Source: Clostridiaceae bacterium
GTDB taxonomy: Bacteria; Bacillota; Clostridia; Lachnospirales; Lachnospiraceae
Reading direction: 5' to 3'
Assembly: GCA_902362865.1 (NCBI GenBank)
Contig: CABIYE010000008.1
Location: forward strand, 1 to 64,000
DNA: 64,000 nt
The translations under genes and the position numbers were made by a program. The number at the start of each line of letters is the position of its first letter. The first letter of the stretch is position 1. The notes beneath the pieces are model-generated. The model ran no database searches. It was not told the DNA's origin and saw only the letters and a list, made by a program, of their open reading frames with translations. This document shows, piece by piece, positions 34,125 through 42,489 of the stretch.

Positions 34125-35179
34125 TGAAACTATACATAATGAAACGAGAAGCACTCGAAATGTTTAAAGCTAATTTGCCAGTCGTTTATGGAAAATACTA
34201 TACGGAAAAAACAAATCAATGGATTACTGATATTTGTGGAGAGGATCCTTTTATCGAATTTAAAGATGTTACAGAATTTAAATTGGCTGATTTGAATTCT
34301 GATTTAACACCTGGGGAAATAGACCTTAATAATTGCAAGATCCTTTATGAAAAATTACAGTTTTTGAGTGAATCACAAGCCAGTGATGAACGTCTATGGG
34401 CAGGTTTGGCTCATACTACGTTTTACGATTACATGCGTAAACGGTGGGGATATGGATACGGGAAAAAGCCGAAGAGTGCTGAAAAAGAAGCGGGTGCCAT
34501 ACAGACCAGATTTTTTTACAGATATACTGGAAGAAGCGGATTTTACAGAAATACGTTATCAAAATGCTGGTGGGTAGGACATAATACTTAAGATCCTAAC
34601 AATAATCAAAATCACTTCGAAAGTCTGGATATTATTGGAAGTAATGATTTGAATTCTAAAATTAATGAGTTCTTTTATAACTTTACATTTTCTTCTAATC
34701 CAGATGTTATGGCTGCCATTATAGAAGCACTGCGACAATTTAAGGATGAAGGACGTCACGTACTAGTGAAAGATCATATAAGACCTGCAATGTCATATTT
34801 AAACGCAGTTGGGGGATCGGTGGTTATTGATTGTTTGGAAAAGGAAGAAATCACTAGAATATTCACCGATGCAGTAGATGCAATTATGCAAGGTGATGTC
34901 CCTACATTAAATCTTGAAGGAAATATATCTGCAGAAGAAGAGGATATTGATTATTCTGATGATGAAAATACAGATGCTGTTGATATATCAGATGTTCCTG
35001 AGGTGACATTAGGATGTAAGGTTGTAATTCGCAATATAGATAAGGAAACCAAAACATATAGATATGACATGGTAAATGGAATGCTGCCTAAAGCGGTTGA
35101 AGTGTTTACAGGATGTAAAGTTGGAGATGTAATTGAAATGATGGGAAAAGAATGGAGAATTGAGGATGTAATATTCTAA
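34124..35179 (+). pseudogene. DUF6339-like gene interrupted by an in-frame TAA
   Basis: The 352-codon frame is open on both sides of a single TAA at 34589-34591. The upstream part carries ESQASDERLWAGLAHTTFYD and NTLSKCWWVGHNT, and the downstream part resumes DPNNNQNHFESLDIIG in the same frame. Related proteins, as I recall them, have a Tyr-Asp pair here (TYD), so a Tyr codon probably mutated to TAA. The C-terminus (GCKVVIRNIDKETKTYRYDM to GDVIEMMGKEWRI) resembles a GreA-type C-terminal domain. The stop codon of the previous gene overlaps its ATG. Confidence 0.6.
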
Positions 35180-35495
35180 GTTGCTAGAAAAATAAAAAGA
35201 AAATTGAAAAGATATCTTTGGAATATTTAGTATATGGCTGAAAAAGTTCATCATCATGAGCAAAAACGAAATGGGGACTTTTTATTCAATAAAAGATATA
35301 CTTAAAAGAAAAAAGCTCATAATCCCTAGTGACCACCGCAATATTTCAAAATGGTATCCAACATTGCTTACTGCTCCTAAGAGAAAGAAACACCAGAGCA
35401 AGATCCACCCGTGTAATACAGTATCGCCAGTTTGCCAATTCTGTATTATTCACAGATCAAGAACTTGATGGGGTTATTTCCCCATATCCACATAA

Positions 35496-35521
35496 AAATA
35501 TATTTGCCAGCAAATATATTT
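35496..35521. repeat. 12-bp perfect inverted repeat
   Basis: AAATATATTTGC (35496-35507) and GCAAATATATTT (35510-35521) are separated by two bases. It could be a protein-binding site at an origin or a cruciform. It is not followed by a T run on the plus strand. Confidence 0.5.
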
Positions 35522-35583
35522 TATCAGATACGTAAAGCGTATCAGGAAGTCACAGACAACAAAATAATGAATATTTTGACAAG

Positions 35584-35620
35584 GCATTCAACCTAAAAAG
35601 TTGGATGCTTTTCTTTTTTT
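35584..35620 (+). terminator. Terminator before repA
   Basis: GCATTCAAC (35584-35592) pairs with GTTGGATGC (35600-35608), followed by TTTTCTTTTTTT. Confidence 0.8.
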
Positions 35621-35744
35621 ATAAAAAAATATTTTGTATACCCTGTATTTATGCTTCTCAGCGTTTCGATATATGTAAGGACATTTTTTCAGCCGGCTTA
35701 GAAAACGTCTTTACACTAAATTGAATTAGAAACGAGGCGAGAAA

Positions 35745-36272
35745 ATGAAATATGAATACATGACGGAGTCAGAGCAGACACTTCAGTACTTCCAGTTCCC
35801 GAAGTTTTTGTTACATCTTCCAATCTCTCAAAATGCAAAATTCCTTTATATGATTTTATATGACCGTGCACGGATATCGAGGAAGAATAACTGGATAGAT
35901 AACAAAGGGAATGTTTATCTGATATTTCCAATCGATGAATTATCTGTTCAGATTGGTAAGTGCAAATCATCTGTAAAAATAGCATTGAAGGAATTAGACG
36001 AGGCAGGATTATTGGTTCGCAGATCTGGTGGATTTTCAAAACCAAATCATTTATATGTGAGAATTCCATCTGATGAGATAAGTTTACAGCCAGTTGATAA
36101 TAAAGCGGACAAAAGGATGGCTATGACAGAGTCGGAAAAGAATCTTTCATCTGGTCGTAAAAATGGCTGTGCAGAAGTCGGAAATGTGGCACCTAGTAAA
36201 GTAACTGAGAAATATAAAAGAAATAAATATCATGAAGTAAATTATGGCTATGAAGAAGGAGAAAGTCTGTGA
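35745..36272 (+). CDS. RepA_N-type replication initiator
   Basis: The 175-residue protein resembles the N-terminal domain of RepA_N initiators: YFQFPKFLLHLPISQNAKFL, YMILYDRARISRKNNW, then the winged-helix IGKCKSSVKIALKELDEAGL. In Gram-positive plasmids and integrative elements this protein starts replication of the circular form. The protein is shorter than plasmid RepA, as is common in integrative elements. It overlaps the DnaC-like gene by one base. Confidence 0.82.
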   Translation: MKYEYMTESEQTLQYFQFPKFLLHLPISQNAKFLYMILYDRARISRKNNWIDNKGNVYLIFPIDELSVQIGKCKSSVKIALKELDEAGLLVRRSGGFSKPNHLYVRIPSDEISLQPVDNKADKRMAMTESEKNLSSGRKNGCAEVGNVAPSKVTEKYKRNKYHEVNYGYEEGESL

Positions 36273-37090
36273 TGAGAGAAGAAAATACAATGTATTTGGT
36301 TAAAGATGGATTGAAGTATTGTAAAGTTTGTGGAGAACCGAAAGAGGCGTATTTCCCGGCAGGAGGATTTATGGGGATGAAGAAACACTCCAGACAATGT
36401 GCCTGCGACAGAAAAGCATATGAAGAAGAGCAAAGATATTTTAAGGAAAAAGAACACCGGGAATTAGTCAGTAGAAATACAAGAATCTGTTTTGAAGAAA
36501 GCAGAATGGAAGAGTGGACATTTGAAAATGCGGACATGTCGGATGCGGTTATGAATAAGGCGAAAAACTATGTTGAAAGCTGGAATAAAATGAAACGAAA
36601 TCATATAGGGCTATTGCTCTGGGAACCAGTTGGTACTGGAAAAAGCTACGTTTCTGGTTGTATTGCCAATGCTCTTTTGAAACAGGAAGTAACAGTCAAG
36701 ATGACAAATTTCAATACGATTATTGATGATATATTTCCACTGGCAGATAAAACTGAATACATCAATGCCTTGGCTAGTTATGAACTTTTGATTATCGATG
36801 ATTTGGGAGTAGAGCGCAATTCAGAGTATGCGTTAGGAATTGTGTTTAGTGTTATAGACCGAAGAATCCGCTCCGGAAGACCATTGATCGTAACAACCAA
36901 TCTTCCGTTGAAAGAACTGAAAAATGAAACGATGTTAGAGAAAAAGCGTATTTATGATCGTATTCTGGAAATGTGTACACCAATATATGTGGGAGGTACA
37001 AGTAAACGGGAGAAAATCGCAAGTATGAAAATGGATAAAGCAAAAAAGATGTTGGAAGGAGCCGAAAGGAGGATGAATGAAGATGAGTAA
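36272..37090 (+). CDS. DnaC/IstB-like helicase loader ATPase
   Basis: The 272-residue protein has an N-terminal zinc-finger-like region (CKVCGEP then CACDRK) and an AAA+ core. The P-loop is WEPVGTGKSYVSG, Walker B is LLIIDDLGVERNSEYA, and sensor 1 is IVTTNLP. The first P-loop Gly is replaced by Glu (EPVGTGKS), a small oddity. It probably loads the host helicase at the element's origin together with RepA. ATG 36272 overlaps the repA stop (TGATG). Confidence 0.85.
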   Translation: MREENTMYLVKDGLKYCKVCGEPKEAYFPAGGFMGMKKHSRQCACDRKAYEEEQRYFKEKEHRELVSRNTRICFEESRMEEWTFENADMSDAVMNKAKNYVESWNKMKRNHIGLLLWEPVGTGKSYVSGCIANALLKQEVTVKMTNFNTIIDDIFPLADKTEYINALASYELLIIDDLGVERNSEYALGIVFSVIDRRIRSGRPLIVTTNLPLKELKNETMLEKKRIYDRILEMCTPIYVGGTSKREKIASMKMDKAKKMLEGAERRMNEDE

Positions 37091-37292
37091 TACGGACAAG
37101 ATGGTACCTGTTTGGGAAAAATATTCTTTGAACATTCCGGAGGCTGCGGAGTATTACGGGATTGGAGAAAAGAGACTGAGACAGATCGCCAATGAAAATG
37201 TGGGAGCAGATTTTATTCTGGAAATTGGCTCACATATTCGGTTTAAAAGAAGATTATTTGAGAAGTATCTGGATTTATCCAGCACGGTTTAA
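37083..37292 (+). CDS. Excisionase (Tn916 Xis-like)
   Basis: The 69-residue protein has a MerR-like winged-helix (SLNIPEAAEYYGIGEKRLRQ) and closes with RFKRRLFEKYLD, typical of Tn916-family excisionases that steer the integrase toward excision. ATG 37083 is 10 bases from AAGGAGG; ATG 37077 is the alternative. It overlaps the end of the DnaC-like gene and precedes the integrase. Confidence 0.85.
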   Translation: MSNTDKMVPVWEKYSLNIPEAAEYYGIGEKRLRQIANENVGADFILEIGSHIRFKRRLFEKYLDLSSTV

Positions 37293-37328
37293 AGGATAGG
37301 CGACAAGGCGGAAATCAATGGCGAAAAT

Positions 37329-37411
37329 AATGTTCATTTTATCTTAGCGAAGAGAGTGTCTTGTGATATAATCAATACTACCGAGACGGTCTTCCAAGTT
37401 AAATGAACATT
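37329..37411. repeat. Inverted repeat between xis and int
   Basis: AATGTTCATTT (37329-37339) and AAATGAACATT (37401-37411) are perfect 11-base inverted copies flanking the likely int promoter region (TATAAT-like at about 37366). It is a candidate control site for integrase expression. Confidence 0.5.
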
Positions 37412-37432
37412 TGATGAAGGAGACTGAATATT

Positions 37433-38632
37433 ATGAGTGAAAAAAAGAGAGATCATAGAGGACGTATATTACACAATGGAGAAATGCAGTTATCTGATGG
37501 CAGATATCGATTTAAGTATGCAGATGAGATGGGAAAAGAACGCTGTGTGTATAGTTGGAGACTGGACCATAATGATGCGACTCCAAAAGGAAAACGTCGT
37601 ACAGCATCACTTCGAGAATTGGAAAAGAGAATCTAGGCAGACCGATTTGACCAGATTATAACAAATGGCGGAAATATAACAGTGCTGGAACTGGTTGAAA
37701 AATATATTTCGACTAGAACTGGTGTCAGACCGACAACGGTTGCCGGATATGGGACGGTCATCAATCTTTTGAAGAAAGATCCATTTGGAAAAAGAAGGAT
37801 TGATATGGTTCGGATTTCCGATGCGAAATGTTGGCTGATACATCTTCAAAAAATTGAGAAGAAAAGCTACAGTTCCATTCATTCCATCCGTGGAGTTCTT
37901 CGACCGGCATTTCAATTGGCGGTAGACGATGATCTGATTAGAAAAAATCCATTTCAGTTTCAACTGGTGGAAGTGATTGTGAATGACAGTGTGACAAGAG
38001 AGGCAATTACCAGAGGTGAAGAACGGAAGTTCTTACAATTTGTGAAGGATGATCCACATTTCAGTAAGTACTACGAAGGCATTTACATACTGTTTAAGAC
38101 GGGACTTCGCATCTCAGAATTTTGTGGGCTGACTGTTTCTGATATTGATTTTAAAGAACATACGATCAATATTGACCACCAATTGCAGAAGAAATCAAAA
38201 ATTGGATATTATATTCAAGAAACAAAGACAATCAGCGGAACAAGAAAGATACCTATGACTGCGGATGTAGAAGAATGTTTTCGGAAGATTATAGAAAAAC
38301 GAAATCCACCAAAAACAGAACCCATGATAGAGGGGAAGAGCGGATTTTTATACTTTGATAAAGATGGAAGTATATGCTATTCTTTGCACTGGGAGCATTA
38401 CTTTAAACATATTGTTCAGAAGTATAATAAAATTTACAAAGTTCAGATGCCAAATGTTACACCGCATGTATGTAGACATACTTATTGTTCTAATATGGCA
38501 AAGTCGGGAATGAATCCAAAAGCATTACAATATTTGATGGGGCATTCAGATATAAGTGTTACATTGAATACATATACGCATGTCAATCTTGAGGATGCCA
38601 GAGAAGAAGTCGCCAGACTTCGGATTGTGTAA
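37433..38632 (+). pseudogene. Tn916-type tyrosine integrase with an amber codon
   Basis: The 400-codon frame starts MSEKKRDHRGRILHNGEMQL, the arm-binding domain of Tn916-type integrases. TAG at 37634-37636 (codon 68) interrupts it in the same frame; a CAG codon is the likely ancestor. Downstream the core-binding and catalytic domains are intact: KTGLRISEFCGL, TPHVCRHTYCSN and LMGHSDISVTLNTYTH with the nucleophile Tyr. Restart at GTG 37682 could give a 316-residue protein lacking arm binding. AAGGAG precedes the ATG. The element is probably locked in place unless another integrase acts. Confidence 0.82.
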
Positions 38633-38657
38633 TTACGTTTTTAATGCTTAAAATGGC

Positions 38658-38700
38658 AAGGTGTAAAACCTTGGAATTTACACCTTGTTTTACACCTTTT
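38658..38700. repeat. Right arm repeats of the 10.5 kb element
   Basis: AAGGTGTAAAA (38658-38668) is inverted relative to TTTACACCTT (38677-38686) and TTTTACACCTTTT (38688-38700). The direct pair matches the left arm at 28381-28405. They lie between int and the right att, as in Tn916-like elements. Confidence 0.65.
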
Positions 38701-38812
38701 GCGAACTAACATATGCCATAACACACCAATTTATGCCAAAAAGCAATTTTTTACAAAGGCTCACAAAGCCTGAAATACCAAGAAAAACAAGGAAATGCGA
38801 GGTTATGCAAGA

Positions 38813-38844
38813 ATGATAAAAATACTTTTCGTCTGCCACGGCAA
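38813..38844 (+). repeat. att copy 4, inside the intact PTP gene
   Basis: The first codons of the intact phosphatase share TTCGTCTGCCACGGCA with copies 2 and 3 and encode MIKILFVCHG. DNA upstream of the ATG belongs to the element, so the gene's promoter and ribosome site now come from inserted DNA. Confidence 0.88.
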
Positions 38845-39280
38845 CATTTGCCGTTCTCCCATGGCGGAATTTGTATTCCGTGATCTGGTGCAGAAGCGTG
38901 GAATGGGCAATCAGTTGCATATTGCATCTGCGGCGACCAGTACAGAGGAACTTGGCAATCCGGTTCACCGCGGTACGGTTAATAAATTAAAAGAATATGG
39001 GATTAGTACGGCAGGAAAATATGCCGTGCAGCTTAAGAAGAAAGATTACAGAGAATATGATTATCTGATTGGAATGGATGATTGGAATATCCGCAATATG
39101 TTGCGTATCCTGGGTGGAGATCCGGAACACAAAGTGTACAAGCTTTTGGATTTTTCAGATAATCCCAGAGATATTGCGGATCCTTGGTATACGGGGAATT
39201 TTGACCGTACCTATGATGATATTATGGAGGGATGTGAAGGTTTCCTAAAGTATTTGATGGAACGGGGGATGGTGTGGTAA
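38813..39280 (+). CDS. Low-molecular-weight protein tyrosine phosphatase
   Basis: The 155-residue protein has the active-site loop CHGNICRS (nucleophile Cys 8) and the general-acid region DPWYTGNFDRTYDDI. It removes phosphate from tyrosine or arginine residues of target proteins, possibly in capsule or stress control. I use ATG 38813, since homologous starts (MIKVLFVCHG) recur at all att copies; an in-frame ATG at 38795 is less likely. The integration event replaced its upstream region. DAHP synthase follows 45 bases later. Confidence 0.93.
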   Translation: MIKILFVCHGNICRSPMAEFVFRDLVQKRGMGNQLHIASAATSTEELGNPVHRGTVNKLKEYGISTAGKYAVQLKKKDYREYDYLIGMDDWNIRNMLRILGGDPEHKVYKLLDFSDNPRDIADPWYTGNFDRTYDDIMEGCEGFLKYLMERGMVW

Positions 39281-39325
39281 TATGGAGAAGATGGCAAGAG
39301 GATAAATAGACTGGAGGATAAAACA

Positions 39326-40360
39326 ATGTCAATGAAGATTAACCATGAGCTGCCACTGCCGGAGATATTGAAGGCGGAGTACCCGGTGCCGGAGAAGCTT
39401 AAGAAGATTAAAGTAGAAAGAGATCGCGAAATCAGAGATGTTTTTACGGGGAAGTCAGATAAATTTGTTGTGCTGGTGGGCCCGTGTTCGGCGGATAATG
39501 AAGATTCCGTGTGTGAATATGTAAATCGACTGAAGGAAGTGGCAGATAGGGTTTCGGACAGATTACTGATTATACCGAGAGTGTATACGAACAAGCCCCG
39601 TACGACCGGAGATGGATATAAAGGAATGCTGCATCAGCCGGATCCGGATAAGGCACCGGATCTTCTGGCGGGGATTATTGCAATTCGCAAGCTCCATATT
39701 CGTGTGATGGAGGAGACAGGTCTGACATCTGCAGATGAAATGTTGTATCCTGAGAATAGAAGCTATTTGGATGACGTATTGTCTTACGAGGCGGTGGGAG
39801 CCCGTTCTGTGGAAAATCAGCAGCATAGGCTGACTGCCAGTGGAATGGATATCCCGGTAGGGATGAAGAATCCTACCAGCGGCGATTTGTCAGTAATGTT
39901 AAATTCTGTTACAGCGGCACAGCATCCCCATCGTTTTATTTATAGAGGGTGTGATGTGAGAACCAGCGGAAATGAACTGGCACATACGATTTTGCGTGGC
40001 GGTGTGGATAAGTATGGGAAGAATATTCCAAACTATCATTATGAAGATCTTGCGCGTTTGGCGGAAATGTATGCGAAGAGAGAGTTGAAGAATCCGGCAG
40101 TTGTAGTGGATGTGAACCATTCCAATTCCGGCAAGCAGTTTAAGGAACAGATTCGTATTGTCAGTGAGGTAATGCACAGCAGGAATTATAACCCTGAGCT
40201 GAAGCGTTTGGTGAAGGGTGTAATGATTGAAAGTTATCTTGTGGAGGGCAGGCAGGATATCAGCGAGAATCATGTTTATGGGCAGTCGATTACCGATCCG
40301 TGCCTTGGATGGGAGGATACGGAGAAGCTGATTTATAGTATTGCTGAAAGAAATGCGTAG
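39326..40360 (+). CDS. aroF: 3-deoxy-7-phosphoheptulonate (DAHP) synthase, class I
   Basis: The 344-residue enzyme condenses phosphoenolpyruvate and erythrose-4-phosphate, the first step of the shikimate pathway. Family motifs are present: LVGPCSADNEDSV, RVYTNKPRTTGDGYKG, VGARSVENQQHR, GMKNPTSGD, DVNHSNSGKQ and the ending GQSITDPCLGWEDTE. Length is normal for AroF/G/H. Which feedback type it is cannot be told. ATG 39326 follows a GGAGGATAAAACA site. Confidence 0.94.
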   Translation: MSMKINHELPLPEILKAEYPVPEKLKKIKVERDREIRDVFTGKSDKFVVLVGPCSADNEDSVCEYVNRLKEVADRVSDRLLIIPRVYTNKPRTTGDGYKGMLHQPDPDKAPDLLAGIIAIRKLHIRVMEETGLTSADEMLYPENRSYLDDVLSYEAVGARSVENQQHRLTASGMDIPVGMKNPTSGDLSVMLNSVTAAQHPHRFIYRGCDVRTSGNELAHTILRGGVDKYGKNIPNYHYEDLARLAEMYAKRELKNPAVVVDVNHSNSGKQFKEQIRIVSEVMHSRNYNPELKRLVKGVMIESYLVEGRQDISENHVYGQSITDPCLGWEDTEKLIYSIAERNA

Positions 40361-40386
40361 AAGAATAAGATAAAGGACAGGTTTTT

Positions 40387-41727
40387 ATGAGATTACGTAG
40401 AATGATAGCCATATGGGCGGCAAAACTGGCTGAAAAGGTGAGCGTGCATATTTTTCACCGCCAGGGTGTGACCTGGGCAGGGAAGATTGCGCTTAAAATA
40501 TGTCCGGATATATTGAAAGAACTGGCGGCACAGGTGAAGGGTGCGATTTTCATTGTGTGTGGAACAAACGGAAAGACGACAACCAATAATATGCTTTGTG
40601 CAGCGTTGGAGGCGGAAGGAAAAAAAGTTATCTGTAACCACACCGGTTCTAATATGTTAAATGGTGTTGTAGCGGCATTTGCCCTGGGAGCAGGGTTAAA
40701 CGGCAATTTGAAGGCGGATTGTGCCTGCATAGAGATAGATGAGGCATCTACCAGAAGGGTGTTTCCGTATTTTAAACCGGATTATATGGTGCTTACGAAT
40801 CTGTTCCGGGATCAGCTTGACAGGTATGGTGAAATAGATATTACGATGAACATTTTAAAAGAGGTGATGGAGAGCGCACCGGATATGAAAGTGATTGTAA
40901 ATGGGGATGATGCGCTTTCTGCGTTTCTGGCAATGGATGCAGGCAATCCGTTTCTCACCTATGGTATTAGTGAGAAGGTGATGGATGATAAGGATTCTCA
41001 CGAAATTCGCGAGGGACGCTTCTGCAAGAAATGTGGCGCGCCTCTGGAATATAAATTCTATCATTACAGCCAGCTTGGTGATTATGCATGTACAGGCTGT
41101 GATTTTAAGCGGCCGGAGATTTTGTTTAACGCTTCTGAGATTGAAGTGGGGGAACGGCTTTCTTTTACAGTGGAGGGCAGAAGGATTACAGCAAATTATA
41201 AAGGATTCTATAATGTATATAATATCCTGGCAGCTTATGCGGCGGTAAGGGCAGCAGGTATTGAGCCTGTGCATTTTAATGAGATGCTTGCAGACTTTAA
41301 TCCTGAAAATGGACGTATGGAACAGTTTGTGATTCGGGATACGAAGATTATTCTGAACCTTGCCAAGAACCCGGCAGGCTTTAATCAGAATATTTCTGCG
41401 GTTATGCAGGATGATACCCGGAAGGATTTGATAATTGTGATTAATGACAATGCTCAGGACGGCACGGATGTATCCTGGCTGTGGGATGTAGATTTCGACC
41501 GGTTCAAAGAGGCAAATGTTCATTCCATTGTAGTCAGCGGTATCCGATGCCAGGATATGCGGCTTAGGCTGAAGTATGTGGATATTCCTTCTATGCTGGA
41601 AGCTGATGTGGAGAAGGCAATCTGTGAGCGTGTGGAAAATGGGTGTGGGAATCTGTATGTATTGGTAAATTATACGGCGCTTTTTAGCACCAGGAACGTG
41701 CTGAAACGATTGGAGGGACAGAAGTGA
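40387..41727 (+). CDS. murT: Lipid II isoglutaminyl synthase, Mur ligase subunit MurT
   Basis: The 446-residue protein is a Mur ligase with the ATP loop FIVCGTNGKTTTNN (about residues 57-70). It has a four-cysteine ribbon (CKKCGAP then CTGC, about 215-240) that marks MurT, and a C-terminal DUF1727 domain. With GatD it amidates the D-Glu of lipid II to isoglutamine in the cytoplasm, needed for peptidoglycan cross-linking in many Gram-positives. Its stop overlaps the gatD start, as expected for obligate partners. Confidence 0.95.
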   Translation: MRLRRMIAIWAAKLAEKVSVHIFHRQGVTWAGKIALKICPDILKELAAQVKGAIFIVCGTNGKTTTNNMLCAALEAEGKKVICNHTGSNMLNGVVAAFALGAGLNGNLKADCACIEIDEASTRRVFPYFKPDYMVLTNLFRDQLDRYGEIDITMNILKEVMESAPDMKVIVNGDDALSAFLAMDAGNPFLTYGISEKVMDDKDSHEIREGRFCKKCGAPLEYKFYHYSQLGDYACTGCDFKRPEILFNASEIEVGERLSFTVEGRRITANYKGFYNVYNILAAYAAVRAAGIEPVHFNEMLADFNPENGRMEQFVIRDTKIILNLAKNPAGFNQNISAVMQDDTRKDLIIVINDNAQDGTDVSWLWDVDFDRFKEANVHSIVVSGIRCQDMRLRLKYVDIPSMLEADVEKAICERVENGCGNLYVLVNYTALFSTRNVLKRLEGQK

Positions 41728-42449
41728 TGGAGCGTAAGATAACGATAGGGCATTTATATCCTGATCTTTTGAACCTTTACGGAGACAGGGGAAATATTGC
41801 TTGTTTGATGCAGCGATGTAAATGGCGTGGGATTGAGGCAGAGACAATAGAGTTTGAATTGAAGGATGAAATTGATTTTGCAAAGCTGGATATTGTGCTC
41901 CTGGGTGGAGGCTCTGACAGAGAGCAGATGATTGTGTGTCAGAAGCTAAAAGAGATTCAAAAGGATTTTAAAGCATATGTGGAAGACAATGGTGTGGTGA
42001 TTGCCGTGTGTGGAGGCTATCAGCTTCTGGGCAATTATTATAAGACTGAAGATGGAGTGATGGAAGGTCTTGAACTGGTAGATATTTATACAGAGCAGGA
42101 AGAAGGAAGGCTGATCGATAATATTGTCCTTCAGAGTGAATTAGTTGCTATGCCTGTGGTCGGGTTTGAAAATCATGGAGGCAGGACGTATATTGGTGAA
42201 AACCAGCCTTTTGGAAAAGTTTTATATGGTTCAGGGAATGACGGAAAAAGCGGATATGAGGGAGTCGTATATAAAAATGTTATCGGTACCTATCTTCATG
42301 GACCGCTTTTGCCAAAGAATCCGCAGGTTTGTGACTGGTTGATTGCAAGGGCGCTGGAACGTAAATACGGGGAAGCTGATTTGGCGCCTCTTGATGACAG
42401 TCAGGAACAGGAGGCAAATGATTATATTTATCATCGGTTTGTAAAATAG
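41727..42449 (+). CDS. gatD: Lipid II isoglutaminyl synthase, glutamine amidotransferase subunit GatD
   Basis: The 240-residue protein is a CobB/CobQ-like class I amidotransferase. The nucleophile Cys lies in AVCGGYQLLGNYY and the catalytic His in GTYLHGPLLPKNP. It supplies ammonia from glutamine to MurT. ATG 41727 overlaps the murT stop (TGATG) with GGAGGG 9 bases upstream; GTG 41724 is an alternative. A bidirectional terminator follows. Confidence 0.95.
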   Translation: MERKITIGHLYPDLLNLYGDRGNIACLMQRCKWRGIEAETIEFELKDEIDFAKLDIVLLGGGSDREQMIVCQKLKEIQKDFKAYVEDNGVVIAVCGGYQLLGNYYKTEDGVMEGLELVDIYTEQEEGRLIDNIVLQSELVAMPVVGFENHGGRTYIGENQPFGKVLYGSGNDGKSGYEGVVYKNVIGTYLHGPLLPKNPQVCDWLIARALERKYGEADLAPLDDSQEQEANDYIYHRFVK

Positions 42450-42456
42450 AACGAAA

Positions 42457-42480
42457 AAAGGCTGCATTCAGGCAGCCTTT
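42457..42480. terminator. Bidirectional terminator
   Basis: AAAGGCTGC (42457-42465) pairs with GCAGCCTTT (42472-42480). It separates gatD from the convergent XRE gene and gives a T run on both strands. Confidence 0.85.
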
Positions 42481-42489
42481 CGTTTATTT

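Larger units (their letters stand above)
35180..35744. other. Intergenic region before the replication genes
   Basis: No convincing gene is present. It holds small hairpins (GGGG-TTATTT-CCCC at 35470-35483; GATAC/GTATC at 35527-35543), the strong inverted repeat listed next and a terminator. Its place directly before a RepA_N initiator gene makes it a candidate replication origin, but no iterons are obvious. Confidence 0.35.
25092..38844 (+). mobile_element. Tandem integrative-element island at the PTP gene
   Basis: AT-rich DNA begins at the LysR breakpoint near 25092 and ends at the intact phosphatase gene at 38813. Copies of the phosphatase gene's first about 31 bases lie at 25920, 27022, 28291 and 38813, with a diverged one at 27214. 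Arm-like short repeats flank them. The cargo is mostly toxin or defence-like genes. I interpret it as successive insertions at one attachment site, several now decayed. Confidence 0.8.
28291..38844 (+). mobile_element. Integrative element with RepA_N, DnaC-like, Xis and Int genes
   Basis: The element is bounded by att copies at 28291 and 38813. Matching arm repeats lie inside both ends (28381-28405 and 38658-38700). It encodes a replication initiator, helicase loader, excisionase and a Tn916-type tyrosine integrase next to the right end. The left two thirds is cargo: PBECR4 nuclease with repeats, XRE regulator and an AIPR/ATPase operon. No relaxase or conjugation gene is present, so it would need help to transfer. 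The integrase has a nonsense codon. Confidence 0.82.

Noticed and set aside
35256..35535. Two overlapping frames of about 70 residues before repA
   Set aside because: Neither has a proper ribosome site or recognisable sequence, and the stretch is full of inverted repeats. It was treated as non-coding.
34589..37636. Stop-codon recoding to explain the in-frame TAA and TAG
   Set aside because: Many neighbouring genes end normally with TAA and TAG. Two isolated nonsense mutations in a decaying element are simpler.
38640..38812. A tRNA gene as the integration target
   Set aside because: No cloverleaf-like sequence is present. The duplicated core lies in the phosphatase coding sequence.
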